A stretch of 64,000 nt of DNA from an uncultured Desulfuromusa sp. (GTDB lineage Bacteria > Desulfobacterota > Desulfuromonadia > Desulfuromonadales > Geopsychrobacteraceae): the NCBI RefSeq assembly GCF_963675815.1, contig NZ_OY776574.1:2957685-3021684 (forward strand), given 5' to 3'. The notes below the pieces were generated by a model that saw only the letters and a list, made by a program, of their open reading frames with translations, was not told the origin of the DNA and searched no databases. Positions 52,197-60,741 of this stretch are shown piece by piece (position 1 is the stretch's first letter; each line of letters opens with the position of its first letter). A program made the position numbers and the translations under genes.

Positions 52197-52856
52197 ATGA
52201 ATAATATAGAACTGTTTAGTGCACGTGTCTGTCCCTTTGCTCACCGGAGTCGCCTCGCACTGATGGAAAAGAAGCTTTCTTTTTCTTTGGTTGATATCGA
52301 TCTGCACAACAAGCCGGACTGGTTTTTGAAGATCAACCCTATAGGGTCGGTACCCGCTTTGCGGCAAGGAGACTTTCTGTTACATGAATCATTGGTGATT
52401 AATGAATATGTCAATGAATATTGTGCTGAACCACCCCTACTTCCAGGAACAGTGCAAAAAAGAGCAGAGGCCAGACAATGGATCAACTATGCGAATGCCA
52501 GTTTGGTTCCTGCGTTCTACCGATTGCTTAAAGCACAGGATGAAGAAAAGCAGAATCGTAGCCGCGCTGAAATGGGCCGGGTTCTTGAAACGCTGGATAA
52601 TGAATTACAACGATGCAAGGATGAGGGGCCTTATTGGAACGGCAAACAAGCTGGTCTCACTGATATAGCCTTTTATCCCTGGTTTGAGCGCTGGCCGTTG
52701 CTTGAACACTACCGGGGACTGAAGATACCTGATCAGTTTCACTTTCTGCGTGGATGGATTGAACAAATGCAACAGCGGGAAGCTGTTCAATCAGGAGGTG
52801 AACCTGCTGAATATTACATTGAGCAATATGCGGCTTATGCTGCAGGAAAGAAGTAG
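52197..52856 (+). CDS. Glutathione S-transferase family protein
   Basis: A 219-residue GST with a thioredoxin-fold N-terminus (FSARVCPFAHRSRLALMEKKLSF) and the cis-Pro/glutathione site NPIGSVPALRQGDFLLHESLVI, then a helical C-terminal domain. The Cys-Pro-Phe-Ala active site resembles omega/GstB-type enzymes or DHAR-like reductases, in which Cys forms a mixed disulfide. The ATG at 52197 has AAGGA upstream; an in-frame TTG at 52191 is less likely. Glutathione use is unusual in strict anaerobes, so the natural thiol is uncertain. Confidence 0.85.
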   Translation: MNNIELFSARVCPFAHRSRLALMEKKLSFSLVDIDLHNKPDWFLKINPIGSVPALRQGDFLLHESLVINEYVNEYCAEPPLLPGTVQKRAEARQWINYANASLVPAFYRLLKAQDEEKQNRSRAEMGRVLETLDNELQRCKDEGPYWNGKQAGLTDIAFYPWFERWPLLEHYRGLKIPDQFHFLRGWIEQMQQREAVQSGGEPAEYYIEQYAAYAAGKK

Positions 52857-52894
52857 GCAGGGGTGAAAAGAGGGCAGTATATCGACAGTGTAAA

Positions 52895-53074
52895 CTATTT
52901 TGTCATTTTCTCTTTCTTAAATTTAAGAAGGATGTAGAGATTGATCACTGGAAGGAGAATGAAGATAATTCTCCAGGCCCAATCGGCTGTCTTTTCAGGA
53001 AGACCGGTTTTGAAAAAAACGAAAGTCAGTAAACCAATCATAAATAGGTGTGACAGTATAGCAATAGTTCTCAT
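52895..53074 (-). CDS. Small two-helix membrane protein
   Basis: An ATG at 53074 with an AGGAAG ribosome site opens a 59-residue minus-strand frame ending at 52895. It has two helices (AILSHLFMIGLLTFVFF and IIFILLPVINLYILL), a GLPEKTADWAW loop and a basic tail (KFKKEKMTK). The coding-like composition and clear ribosome site make it a likely gene, although it is short. It precedes no other minus-strand gene closely; function unknown. Confidence 0.65.
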   Translation of the reverse strand: MRTIAILSHLFMIGLLTFVFFKTGLPEKTADWAWRIIFILLPVINLYILLKFKKEKMTK

Positions 53075-53129
53075 GCTTATGACTTCCTGAAATTATTAAT
53101 GAGATGATAAAATCTGTTTAAATGGCAGC

Positions 53130-54119
53130 TCAACCAATTCTTAGCACCTTGGCTCCACGGATTTTACGTTCCTTGAGTTCAAGCAAGGCGATGTTTGCTG
53201 CATCCAGAGGAAACTCCTCATAAGTGGGGTGTAAGGGAATTTCTGCCGCCAGTTTGAGGAACTCCGATACATCCTGACGGGTGACATTGGCAACACTTTT
53301 GATTTCTTTTTCTAACCACAAGTCATGTGGATAATCAATTTCGGCAAGCAAGTGGCGATCAAAGTTTTCTTTGCGGATGGCATTGATCACCAAGCGGCCA
53401 CCGGGCATCAGATGGCGCATGGCACTCATAATCGGCAGCCAGGCAGGGGTTGTGTCGATAATTGATTCAAGGAGTTCGGGAGGCTTGCTTTCTGTCCCTC
53501 CCGCCCAGTTTGCTCCAAGTTCAAGGGCAAACTGTTGCTCTTTGTGGCTACGGGCAAAGACATAAATCGGCAAGTCCGGGTATTTTTTCTGCACCAGTTT
53601 TAAAACCAGATGGGCTGAAGCTCCGAATCCCGTCAGTCCAAGTGGTCCTCCAGATGCAAGTTTCGCCAAATTTAACGAGCGATAGCCGATGGCCCCGGCA
53701 CAGAGTAGCGGTGCTGCTTCGGCATCTTTGAAGTTAGCCGGGACAGAGTGGGCAAAGTCAGCAGGAACAACCATATATTCGGCATAACCACCATTGGCAT
53801 CACGCCCGGTCGCTTTGAATTCCGGGCAGAGATTTTCCAGACCTTGTCGGCACCAGCGACACTTGCCGCATGCCGAATAGATCCAGGCGACGCCAACGCG
53901 TTCTCCTATTCGTTCTTGATTGACTTGCCGGCCCACTTTGTCGATCAGTCCGACAGCCTGATGACCAAGAATCATCGGTAGTTCCGGTGGCGGGGTCCGT
54001 CCCTCAATTTCATCCAATTCAGTGTGACAAACACCGCAAGCTGTTATTCTGATCCGGACTTCATTGCCGGCGGGTTCCGGAATCGGAATTTCCACTAGTC
54101 GCAGAGGCTCTCGTTCCAT
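53130..54119 (-). CDS. Zinc-dependent alcohol dehydrogenase (probable N-terminal frameshift)
   Basis: A 329-residue medium-chain dehydrogenase. The catalytic zinc site has ACGVCHTELDEIEG and GHQAVG, the structural zinc loop has CGKCRWCRQGLENLC, and the cofactor domain has LGLTGFGASAHLVLKL. The ATG at 54119 lacks a ribosome site and a TGA sits ten codons upstream. In another frame, starting at ATG 54171 or 54159, the DNA encodes MQAMSLEKN-type residues, the expected family N-terminus, so one base is probably shifted near 54117-54130. The substrate is likely a primary alcohol/aldehyde; not known precisely. Confidence 0.85.
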   Translation of the reverse strand: MEREPLRLVEIPIPEPAGNEVRIRITACGVCHTELDEIEGRTPPPELPMILGHQAVGLIDKVGRQVNQERIGERVGVAWIYSACGKCRWCRQGLENLCPEFKATGRDANGGYAEYMVVPADFAHSVPANFKDAEAAPLLCAGAIGYRSLNLAKLASGGPLGLTGFGASAHLVLKLVQKKYPDLPIYVFARSHKEQQFALELGANWAGGTESKPPELLESIIDTTPAWLPIMSAMRHLMPGGRLVINAIRKENFDRHLLAEIDYPHDLWLEKEIKSVANVTRQDVSEFLKLAAEIPLHPTYEEFPLDAANIALLELKERKIRGAKVLRIG

Positions 54120-54171
54120 CTGCAGATTGCAAATTTTTTTCCAGGCTCATAGCCTGCATCATTTCACTCAT

Positions 54172-54446
54172 GGTAAAAATATAACATGTGATTTGTTAAA
54201 CAGGAGGAATTTTTATACATGTCATGTTTTTTCCTGCTGTTATGATAGATGAAGCCGATCTTCAGCGTCTGCCTTCGGGATAAAAAATCCGGCTGCATTG
54301 ACCTGCTGAACTTGTCCAGTTACTCTAGAGAAAAGAGATAGAAATTATCTAACCACCATCAAGAAAAAACTTTTAATTTCAACGGTAGCAGATATATACG
54401 GAAATGACTGCCGCATCATTTTTACAACTGATTTAGGAACAGACCT
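54172..54446. other. Intergenic region upstream of nifS
   Basis: This 275-nt gap holds only short frames. An AGGAGGAA site at about 54204 precedes an ATG that stops after eight codons. The right part probably carries the nifS promoter; no clear box was identified. Confidence 0.35.
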
Positions 54447-55607
54447 ATGGAAAGAATTTATCTCGATAACAATGCGACCACCATCGTAGATCCAACAGTC
54501 CGCGATGCCATGGAACCCTTTTACTGCCATATGTATGGCAATCCGAATTCACTGCACTCCTTTGGCATTGAGGTGCGTCCTTATCTGCATCAGGCGATGG
54601 ATCAGCTCTATGCAGGAATCGGTGCTCACGATGAGGATGATATCGTGATCAACTCCTGTGCCACAGAGGGAAACAATACGGTCATCCTTGGTTTCTACTT
54701 CAACCTGCTTAAGGATACCCGTAAGAAGCATATTGTCACCACCCAGCTTGAACATCCCTGTATCCGTGAATCTTGCCGATTTCTTGAACAACATGGCGTT
54801 AAAGTGACTTATCTGGCTCCTGATCAGGACGGATTAATCACGGCAAAGATGGTTAAAGAAGCGATTACCGACCAGACTGCGCTTGTTTCGGTCATGTGGG
54901 CCAACAATGAAACCGGTTTGATTCTACCGATCAAGGAGATTTCTGAGGTCTGCAAGGAGCGAGGCGTCTATCTCCATACCGATGCTGTGCAGGCGATTGG
55001 TAAAATCAAAGTCAATCTTAAGGACGTTCAAGTGGATTATCTGACTTTCAGTGCTCATAAATTCCATGGACCCAAAGGGGTCGGCGGTCTTTACATTCGC
55101 AAGGGGGCTAGCTTACCACCATTGCTGCATGGTGGTGAGCAAATGGGCGGTCGCCGGTCAGGAACCGTAGATGTCCCGGGGATGGTTGCGATGGGTAAGG
55201 CAATGGAGCTGGCCAACACCCATCTTCCTTTTGAGAACACTGAAGTCAGGCGCCTGCGTGATAAACTTGAGGATGCGCTGCTGAGCATTGATGATATTCT
55301 TGTGGTCGGTAAGCGGGAGCTTCGCACTCCTAATACCGTTTATGTCAGCATTCGCGGCGTTGAAGGGGAAGCTCTGATCTGGGACCTGAATCAGAATGGT
55401 ATCGCGGCATCGACTGGTAGCGCCTGTGCTTCCGAATCGCTTGAGGCCAGCCCGATTCTGACCGCTATCGGAGCTGACAGGGAACTTGCCCATACAGGCG
55501 TGCGCCTGAGCCTGTCCCGCTTCACAACTGAACAGGAGATTGACTATACCATCTATGCGATCAGTAAAGCGATCACCCGGTTGAGAGGACTGTCAACCTC
55601 ATATTGA
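54447..55607 (+). CDS. nifS: Cysteine desulfurase NifS-type
   Basis: A 386-residue PLP enzyme that takes sulfur from cysteine for iron-sulfur cluster assembly. MERIYLDNNATTIVDPTV is a typical start. The PLP Lys205 is in SAHKFHGPKG and the sulfur-accepting Cys327 is in STGSACASESLE. It is followed 44 nt later by full-length nifU, the pair found in some deltaproteobacteria and Campylobacterota as the housekeeping system, rather than isc. Selenocysteine lyase or selenide supply by such enzymes is possible but not shown. Confidence 0.95.
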   Translation: MERIYLDNNATTIVDPTVRDAMEPFYCHMYGNPNSLHSFGIEVRPYLHQAMDQLYAGIGAHDEDDIVINSCATEGNNTVILGFYFNLLKDTRKKHIVTTQLEHPCIRESCRFLEQHGVKVTYLAPDQDGLITAKMVKEAITDQTALVSVMWANNETGLILPIKEISEVCKERGVYLHTDAVQAIGKIKVNLKDVQVDYLTFSAHKFHGPKGVGGLYIRKGASLPPLLHGGEQMGGRRSGTVDVPGMVAMGKAMELANTHLPFENTEVRRLRDKLEDALLSIDDILVVGKRELRTPNTVYVSIRGVEGEALIWDLNQNGIAASTGSACASESLEASPILTAIGADRELAHTGVRLSLSRFTTEQEIDYTIYAISKAITRLRGLSTSY

Positions 55608-55651
55608 ATTATCAGCGGTATACGAATTGTAAGAATAACAGGAGATGACAC

Positions 55652-56620
55652 ATGGCAAAAACTGATTTAATCGGTGGCGAACTCTGGGAACAGTATTCAG
55701 AGAAAGTAGCCGACAGGATGAACAATCCTCGCAACTTCGGTGAACTGACCGAAGCTGAAGCTCAAAAGTTGGGGGGGCGACTGGTGATCGCCAACGAAGG
55801 AGCCGAATCCTGCGGCGACACTGTACGTCTTTACTGGATCGTTGACGAGAAAACCGATACGATCAAAAAAGCAACTTTTAAATCCTTTGGCTGCGGCACC
55901 GCCATTGCTGCTACCGACATGATGGCAGAAATGTGCGTCGGCAAGACGGTTGATGAAGCGGCCAAGATCACAAACCTTGATGTCGAACATGCTCTTCGGG
56001 ATGAAGAGGACAAAGCCGCAGTTCCACCGCAAAAAATGCATTGTAGCGTCATGGCTTACGAAGTGATCAAACGTGCAACCTCAATCTATCGCAACGTTGA
56101 CATCTCGACACTCGAAGAAACAGATATTGTGTGCGAATGTGCTCGCGTCACACTGCAGACAATAGAAGATGTGATAAGAATCAACGATCTAAAAACAGTC
56201 GAAGAAATTTCGGACTATACTAAGGCTGGCGTTTTCTGTAAATCCTGCATTCAGCCTGGAGGACATGAAAAACGAAAATATTATCTGGTCGATATTCTTG
56301 CCCGGGTGCGTGCTGAAATCGAGAGTGAACGTCATCCTGAGAAGGCCCTCGTTGATGATTTTAGCAAGCTCTCAGTGGTGAAGCAGATTAAGGCAATCGA
56401 AGCCGTTCTTGACGAGCATGTTCGTCCTGCTTTGGCCAGAGACGGTGGAGGCGTTGAGCTTGAAGATGTTCAATCCGTGGAAGACGGACTTGTCAAGGTT
56501 TCTCTTTGCTATCAGGGAGCCTGCAAGGGGTGTGCTGGCAGTGCAGCGGGCACTCTGACTTTTGTCGAACAGACATTGAGGATGAAACTGAGCGATAAAA
56601 TTCGTGGGGTTGTCGTTTAA
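55652..56620 (+). CDS. nifU: Iron-sulfur cluster scaffold NifU
   Basis: A 322-residue three-domain NifU. The IscU-type scaffold (about 1-140) has Cys54 in AESCGDTVRL, then KSFGCGTAIAA and MHCSVMAYEV. The middle BFD-like 2Fe-2S domain has VCECARV and FCKSCIQPGGH. The C-terminal Nfu domain has ACKGCAGSAAGTLTF (C-x2-C). It builds clusters with NifS. The order and full length match the NIF-type minimal system rather than nitrogenase clusters. Strong ribosome site (aggagat). Confidence 0.95.
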   Translation: MAKTDLIGGELWEQYSEKVADRMNNPRNFGELTEAEAQKLGGRLVIANEGAESCGDTVRLYWIVDEKTDTIKKATFKSFGCGTAIAATDMMAEMCVGKTVDEAAKITNLDVEHALRDEEDKAAVPPQKMHCSVMAYEVIKRATSIYRNVDISTLEETDIVCECARVTLQTIEDVIRINDLKTVEEISDYTKAGVFCKSCIQPGGHEKRKYYLVDILARVRAEIESERHPEKALVDDFSKLSVVKQIKAIEAVLDEHVRPALARDGGGVELEDVQSVEDGLVKVSLCYQGACKGCAGSAAGTLTFVEQTLRMKLSDKIRGVVV

Positions 56621-56715
56621 TTGAAAAATTGTAAATTTGAATTCTGGTGCTATATTAAAGACAGTTTTCTTCACGTTGATGACTGATAAAACCAATAAAC
56701 AAAGGAGGAGGAGTC

Positions 56716-56895
56716 ATGAACATGACCGAAGTCAAGGCTGTTGCCAAAGATCGAGGTGTTAAACCTGGTAAGATGAAAAAAGAAGTCCTCATTCGCCGTA
56801 TTCAGGAAATAGAAGGGAACCCGCAGTGTTTCAATACCAGTTTCTCTGAGCAGTGTGGGCAGATTGAGTGTATCTGGCGTAATGATTGTGTTTAG
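56716..56895 (+). CDS. Small SAP-domain protein with four cysteines
   Basis: A 59-residue protein encoded 95 nt after nifU with a near-perfect ribosome site (aaaggaggaggag). Residues 3-32 look like a SAP helix-loop-helix (TEVKAVAKDRGVKPGKMKKEVLIRRI), normally a nucleic-acid-binding fold. The tail holds Cys38, Cys47, Cys52 and Cys58 with aromatic residues (C-x8-C-x4-C-x5-C, ECIWRNDC), which could bind zinc or an iron-sulfur cluster. Similar SAP/Cys4 proteins are known from Geobacter-type genomes (from memory), without assigned function. Confidence 0.72.
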   Translation: MNMTEVKAVAKDRGVKPGKMKKEVLIRRIQEIEGNPQCFNTSFSEQCGQIECIWRNDCV

Positions 56896-57269
56896 TTCTC
56901 GTGAATAATTGATTTTTCCCACCAGTACTCAACCGGCTTGCATCCATCTATAATAACTGGATAGAGTGGGCCTGTTGAGTGCTGGTGACTCATTATTCAT
57001 TTCTGGAAAATCTTTTGCAACAACCTCCCAACCTTCCAAAATATCATCCATTCTTTGTGAATAAGCACATAAAACACCTGATAGAACCGGAATGATTGAT
57101 GAAGCAGTGGCCTAAGAAGCGACGACTTTAAGATGAGGCATCATCTCGGTATAGATAAAGTCAAGTCGACACTTAAGGTTTTTCTACATTGATCAATTCT
57201 GCTATCCTGTTATATTTATAGAGGTTTATGGATTGAGGATGATGCATATTTTTCAACAGGAGAATCCCA
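56896..57269. other. Intergenic region with a long nested inverted repeat
   Basis: Outer arms TGAATAAT (56902-56909) and ATTATTCA (56992-56999) enclose a 14-bp arm pair (56920-56933 with 56974-56987, one mismatch) and an inner ATCCA/TGGAT pair, a structure of about 100 nt. A minus-strand frame of 40 codons (57051-56929), continuing upstream after one TAG, looks protein-like but has no clear homologue. The last 70 nt lead into the AOR gene. Confidence 0.5.
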
Positions 57270-59111
57270 ATGAGATTTGAGACCACAGATCCGGTTGCTC
57301 ACCCCGAATTAATATTTTACCGCCGTTGTACCGTTGACCTGAAAAGTGGCAAACAAACATTTGCAGAAGTTCCTTGCCAAAATCTCGAAGACGTTCTGGG
57401 AGGTTTCGGCCGTTCTTTTCAGCTTCTTGCGAAACGCAAGATTTCCACGGCGTACTGTGATGAAAATCCATTGATTGTCAATACCGGTCTTTTGACCGGA
57501 AGTAGTGCTATGACAGGGCTCCGGACTTATTTCTCAAGTTACAGCCCGATAAAGGGTTCTTTAGCAGGACTTCCTGCTGCTATGTGGTCTACCGGCAGTG
57601 GAAAGTTTGGTGCAAAATTCAAGTGGAGCGGGCTTGATGAGTTAATTTTTGAGAATCGTTCTGAAAAGCCAGTCTATGTTTTGATTACTGAAACGGATAA
57701 CGGGCCCCGGATAGAATTGAAACCAGGAGAGCATCTCTTAGGTCTTGGCACTCACGAAAAGATCATGCAGTTGCACCAGGAGTATGATAACGCCCACTTC
57801 GCAGCCATCGGCCAAGCCGGAGAGAACTGGCAGAATGTTTATATGGGCTCCGTTGCCCTTTCCACCGAAAATCAACTTAAATCCGGCGAAGATAAAATGC
57901 GCTTTGCCGGTCGGGGTGGCATGGGCAGCATGATGGGTTACAAAAACATCCTTGCTCTGGTGGCACAATCTAGCGATAAAAACAAACCACTGACAGCAGC
58001 AGTGAAAAAGGTGAACCTTAATGTCGTTAAAGGGGGAGGCTCTGCCCGCTTACAACCGATCAAGAGGGGCGGTGGTGGTGGAACCTGGGCGGCCTATGAT
58101 GTCATGCAACCATTTCATGCTGTGCCGGTGAACAATTATCGCCCGCAAGGGAATGATCTTCCAGAAAAACTCTTCCGCGAGAATGTCGAAATGCATTATG
58201 ACATTGAATCCGCTGCTTGTTACCGCTGTGGCATTACTTGTCATAATTATATATCTGAAAAAAATGCTGAAGGTGAAAAGGGCGAATTCATTGCCAAATT
58301 TGATTACGAGCCCCTCAATCTTCTGAGTACGAACATCGGAATTAACGAAGCCGGTCAGGGGGGGAGGCTGATTCAGCTCTGTGACAATTATGGCATGGAT
58401 GCAATTTCACTTGGGGTGACGGTATCCTATGTTCTCTCATATAATCAACGCCATCCGGAAAATCCATTGTTGAATGGTGCTACTTTTGGCGATTATGAAA
58501 AAATTCGTGAGTTGATCATCCAAGCCGGGGAAGGCAAAGCTCCTGAAATCGGTCAAGGATCCATGCGCTTGTCGCAAAGGACTGGTGAAACCAGCTATGC
58601 TTATCATGTCAAGGGGTTGGAATTACCGGCATATCAACCTGAAACCAATCCCGGTTATTGCTGGGCGATTGCCGGAGGGCATATGTCGATGGGAACCTAT
58701 GGCATGTTGATCCGTGAAGGCAAATCTGATATTGAATCCTGGGTTAAAGCGATTACCGAAGAAAAACTTCATATCGTCGGTTTTGATTTAATTGGTCTGT
58801 GCAAGTTTTTCGACATTACTCAAGGCATCGGAACGCAGATGGTGGTTGACTGTCTGCAGAGCGATTTCAATCTGAAGATTGACCCTATTAAAATAAAAGA
58901 AGCTGTCCGTCGGTCGTTCATGCTGGCAATGTCCCTTGAATTCCGTCAAGGCTACACGAAAGAAGAGTTCTGTCTGCCGGCAGAAGTTCATGAAAACCCA
59001 AACCCCAACATCAATCTTCCCAACATTACCAACCCGGAATTCATGGCGGAGCTGAGTGAAAAAGTCTGGGCGGTGTTTGATAAAGAGTTATTGTCTGAAA
59101 ACGAGGGTTGA
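57270..59111 (+). CDS. Aldehyde:ferredoxin oxidoreductase (tungsten type)
   Basis: A 613-residue AOR-family enzyme, probably tungsten-bis-pyranopterin with a 4Fe-4S cluster, oxidising aldehydes to acids with reduction of ferredoxin. The N-terminal cofactor domain shows PLIVNTGLLTGSSAMTGL and AGRGGMGSMMG. Cluster ligands are Cys317, Cys320 and Cys324 in CYRCGITC, and the fourth is Cys511 in DLIGLCKFFD. EAGQGGRLIQLCDNYGMDAISLG is typical. Ribosome site caggaga. The reverse direction, reducing acids to aldehydes for the alcohol dehydrogenases, is also possible. Confidence 0.93.
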   Translation: MRFETTDPVAHPELIFYRRCTVDLKSGKQTFAEVPCQNLEDVLGGFGRSFQLLAKRKISTAYCDENPLIVNTGLLTGSSAMTGLRTYFSSYSPIKGSLAGLPAAMWSTGSGKFGAKFKWSGLDELIFENRSEKPVYVLITETDNGPRIELKPGEHLLGLGTHEKIMQLHQEYDNAHFAAIGQAGENWQNVYMGSVALSTENQLKSGEDKMRFAGRGGMGSMMGYKNILALVAQSSDKNKPLTAAVKKVNLNVVKGGGSARLQPIKRGGGGGTWAAYDVMQPFHAVPVNNYRPQGNDLPEKLFRENVEMHYDIESAACYRCGITCHNYISEKNAEGEKGEFIAKFDYEPLNLLSTNIGINEAGQGGRLIQLCDNYGMDAISLGVTVSYVLSYNQRHPENPLLNGATFGDYEKIRELIIQAGEGKAPEIGQGSMRLSQRTGETSYAYHVKGLELPAYQPETNPGYCWAIAGGHMSMGTYGMLIREGKSDIESWVKAITEEKLHIVGFDLIGLCKFFDITQGIGTQMVVDCLQSDFNLKIDPIKIKEAVRRSFMLAMSLEFRQGYTKEEFCLPAEVHENPNPNINLPNITNPEFMAELSEKVWAVFDKELLSENEG

Positions 59112-59162
59112 AAGACAAAGTTAAAAAATAACTGGATGACACAAATTGAAATTATAACCTTG

Positions 59163-60572
59163 TCAGTTTCGCCACTTTGCGGATCTGGTTATGGCCTCTT
59201 TGAATTTTATCCGTAATATCTGCCTGTCGGCTTGAGGAGAGTATCTTTTTGTTTTACTGGATTGCTTGATTGGCTCTCCAGCTGCAAGGCATGCTGTTCC
59301 ATATGCTGTTAATTCCGTCGACGTCTGCACGATAACCTGACGGTTCAGCACATCAGCCAGAAACTGGCAAAAATAGCGATTATTTGACAAGCCTCCATCT
59401 ATTGAAATCTCGCCTTTTATGGAAGTAAATTCATTCATTGAAGCAATGACTTCCGCCGCCCTTAATGCAATCCCTTCCAGAATTGATTGGATCAAGTCTG
59501 TGGGCTGGGTGTCAAGTGACAGGCCGATCCACAGCCCGGCAGCGGTTCTGTCCCAGTACGGACAACCCAGTCCGGAGAGTGCCGGGACAAAAGCCAGATC
59601 TCTTTCCATCGCGCAGCTGTTTTTGAAATGCTGGATCTGATTATAGCTTTTGAATAATCCCAGAGACCGGGCCCAATTAATGGCCGACCCGGCTGAAAAT
59701 ACTCCCCCATCCAAAGCGTAGACAGCTTTTTGTCCTGTTAATTGCCAGGCTACTGTTGGTAATAATCCCTGGTTCGTTGATTGCTGTGGGGTGTCACCAG
59801 TGACGACTAATGCGAACGCTCCGGTGCCAAAAGTAATTTTTGATTCACCTTTATTCATGCAGCCGTGCCCATAGAGCGCCGCTTGCTGGTCAACGACACT
59901 CGCGGTTATGGGTATCCGCCGTCCTTTGGACTCAACAAATCCAAAGTGTCCTGTTGTGGCTACAATTTCTGGTAATGCTTCCATCGGAACGCCGAAAAGA
60001 AGACACAACTCTTTATCCCAGTGTCCTGTTTTCAGGTTCATTAAAGATGTTCTGGATGCCGTACTTATATCAGTTACAAAGTGGCCGGACAGACGATCAA
60101 GGAAAAACGCATCGGTTGTCCCTAATCTTAATTTACCGCGTTGTAGTAATTCTTTAGCTGCAGGAATATTGTTAACAATCCAACCCAGCTTGGCAGCAGA
60201 AAAATAGGAATCGAGGGGCAATCCTGATATGTCAAGAACTCGTTGCTGTTGGCTCTCGGTAAGCTTATCAAGCATATGTTGAGTGCGATTGTCTTGCCAG
60301 ACGATAACGGGAGATATGGCCTGTTTTGAATCGGCATCCCAGGCGAGGCAGCTTTCTCCCTGATTATCAATCCCTATGGCATCAATTCCTTCACAACTAT
60401 CAATGCAATATTGAATATTTGCAATTAACTCATCGGGATCGTGCTCAACCCAGCCTGCGTGGGGGTAGAGCTGTTTATGCTCAAGGGTTTTTACCGTTCT
60501 TTGGCGTCCTGAACTTTCAAATAATAAAGCGCGGGTGCTGGTTGTCCCTTGGTCAATTGCAAGTATTGCCAT
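59163..60572 (-). CDS. glpK: FGGY-family carbohydrate kinase (glycerol kinase-like)
   Basis: A 469-residue sugar/polyol kinase. The phosphate loop is AIDQGTTSTRALLFE, the second domain has KITFGTGAFALV and DGGVFSAGSAINWA, and FVPALSGLGCPYWD is conserved. It lies at the end of the glpR-glpA-glpB-like operon, so glycerol is the expected substrate. It is a little short (GlpK is about 500) and the glycerol-binding NQRET motif of GlpK reads NQGES here (Gly72, Glu73), so the Arg that contacts glycerol is missing. The substrate could be another polyol. Confidence 0.8.
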   Translation of the reverse strand: MAILAIDQGTTSTRALLFESSGRQRTVKTLEHKQLYPHAGWVEHDPDELIANIQYCIDSCEGIDAIGIDNQGESCLAWDADSKQAISPVIVWQDNRTQHMLDKLTESQQQRVLDISGLPLDSYFSAAKLGWIVNNIPAAKELLQRGKLRLGTTDAFFLDRLSGHFVTDISTASRTSLMNLKTGHWDKELCLLFGVPMEALPEIVATTGHFGFVESKGRRIPITASVVDQQAALYGHGCMNKGESKITFGTGAFALVVTGDTPQQSTNQGLLPTVAWQLTGQKAVYALDGGVFSAGSAINWARSLGLFKSYNQIQHFKNSCAMERDLAFVPALSGLGCPYWDRTAAGLWIGLSLDTQPTDLIQSILEGIALRAAEVIASMNEFTSIKGEISIDGGLSNNRYFCQFLADVLNRQVIVQTSTELTAYGTACLAAGEPIKQSSKTKRYSPQADRQILRIKFKEAITRSAKWRN

Positions 60573-60741
60573 CTTAATAGCCTAAATTATCTGATTTTGA
60601 AGTTGATTCAGAAGTTGAAAATTATTGCCATGGTCTTGCTGTAAAAGTCAAAGGTTTGGTTGAGCTCATGGAGAATAACCGGTTCTGGTTTTTGCGGATG
60701 AAATTGCAAATTCGCACCTCATGTCCGTTAATTGAAATGAC

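Noticed and set aside
54204..54232. AGGAGGAA site before an ATG upstream of nifS
   Set aside because: The frame stops after eight codons and no one-base correction gives a convincing protein.
54447..56620. nifS-nifU as part of a nitrogen-fixation cluster
   Set aside because: No nifH, D, K or other nif genes nearby; in this group the pair commonly serves general iron-sulfur assembly.
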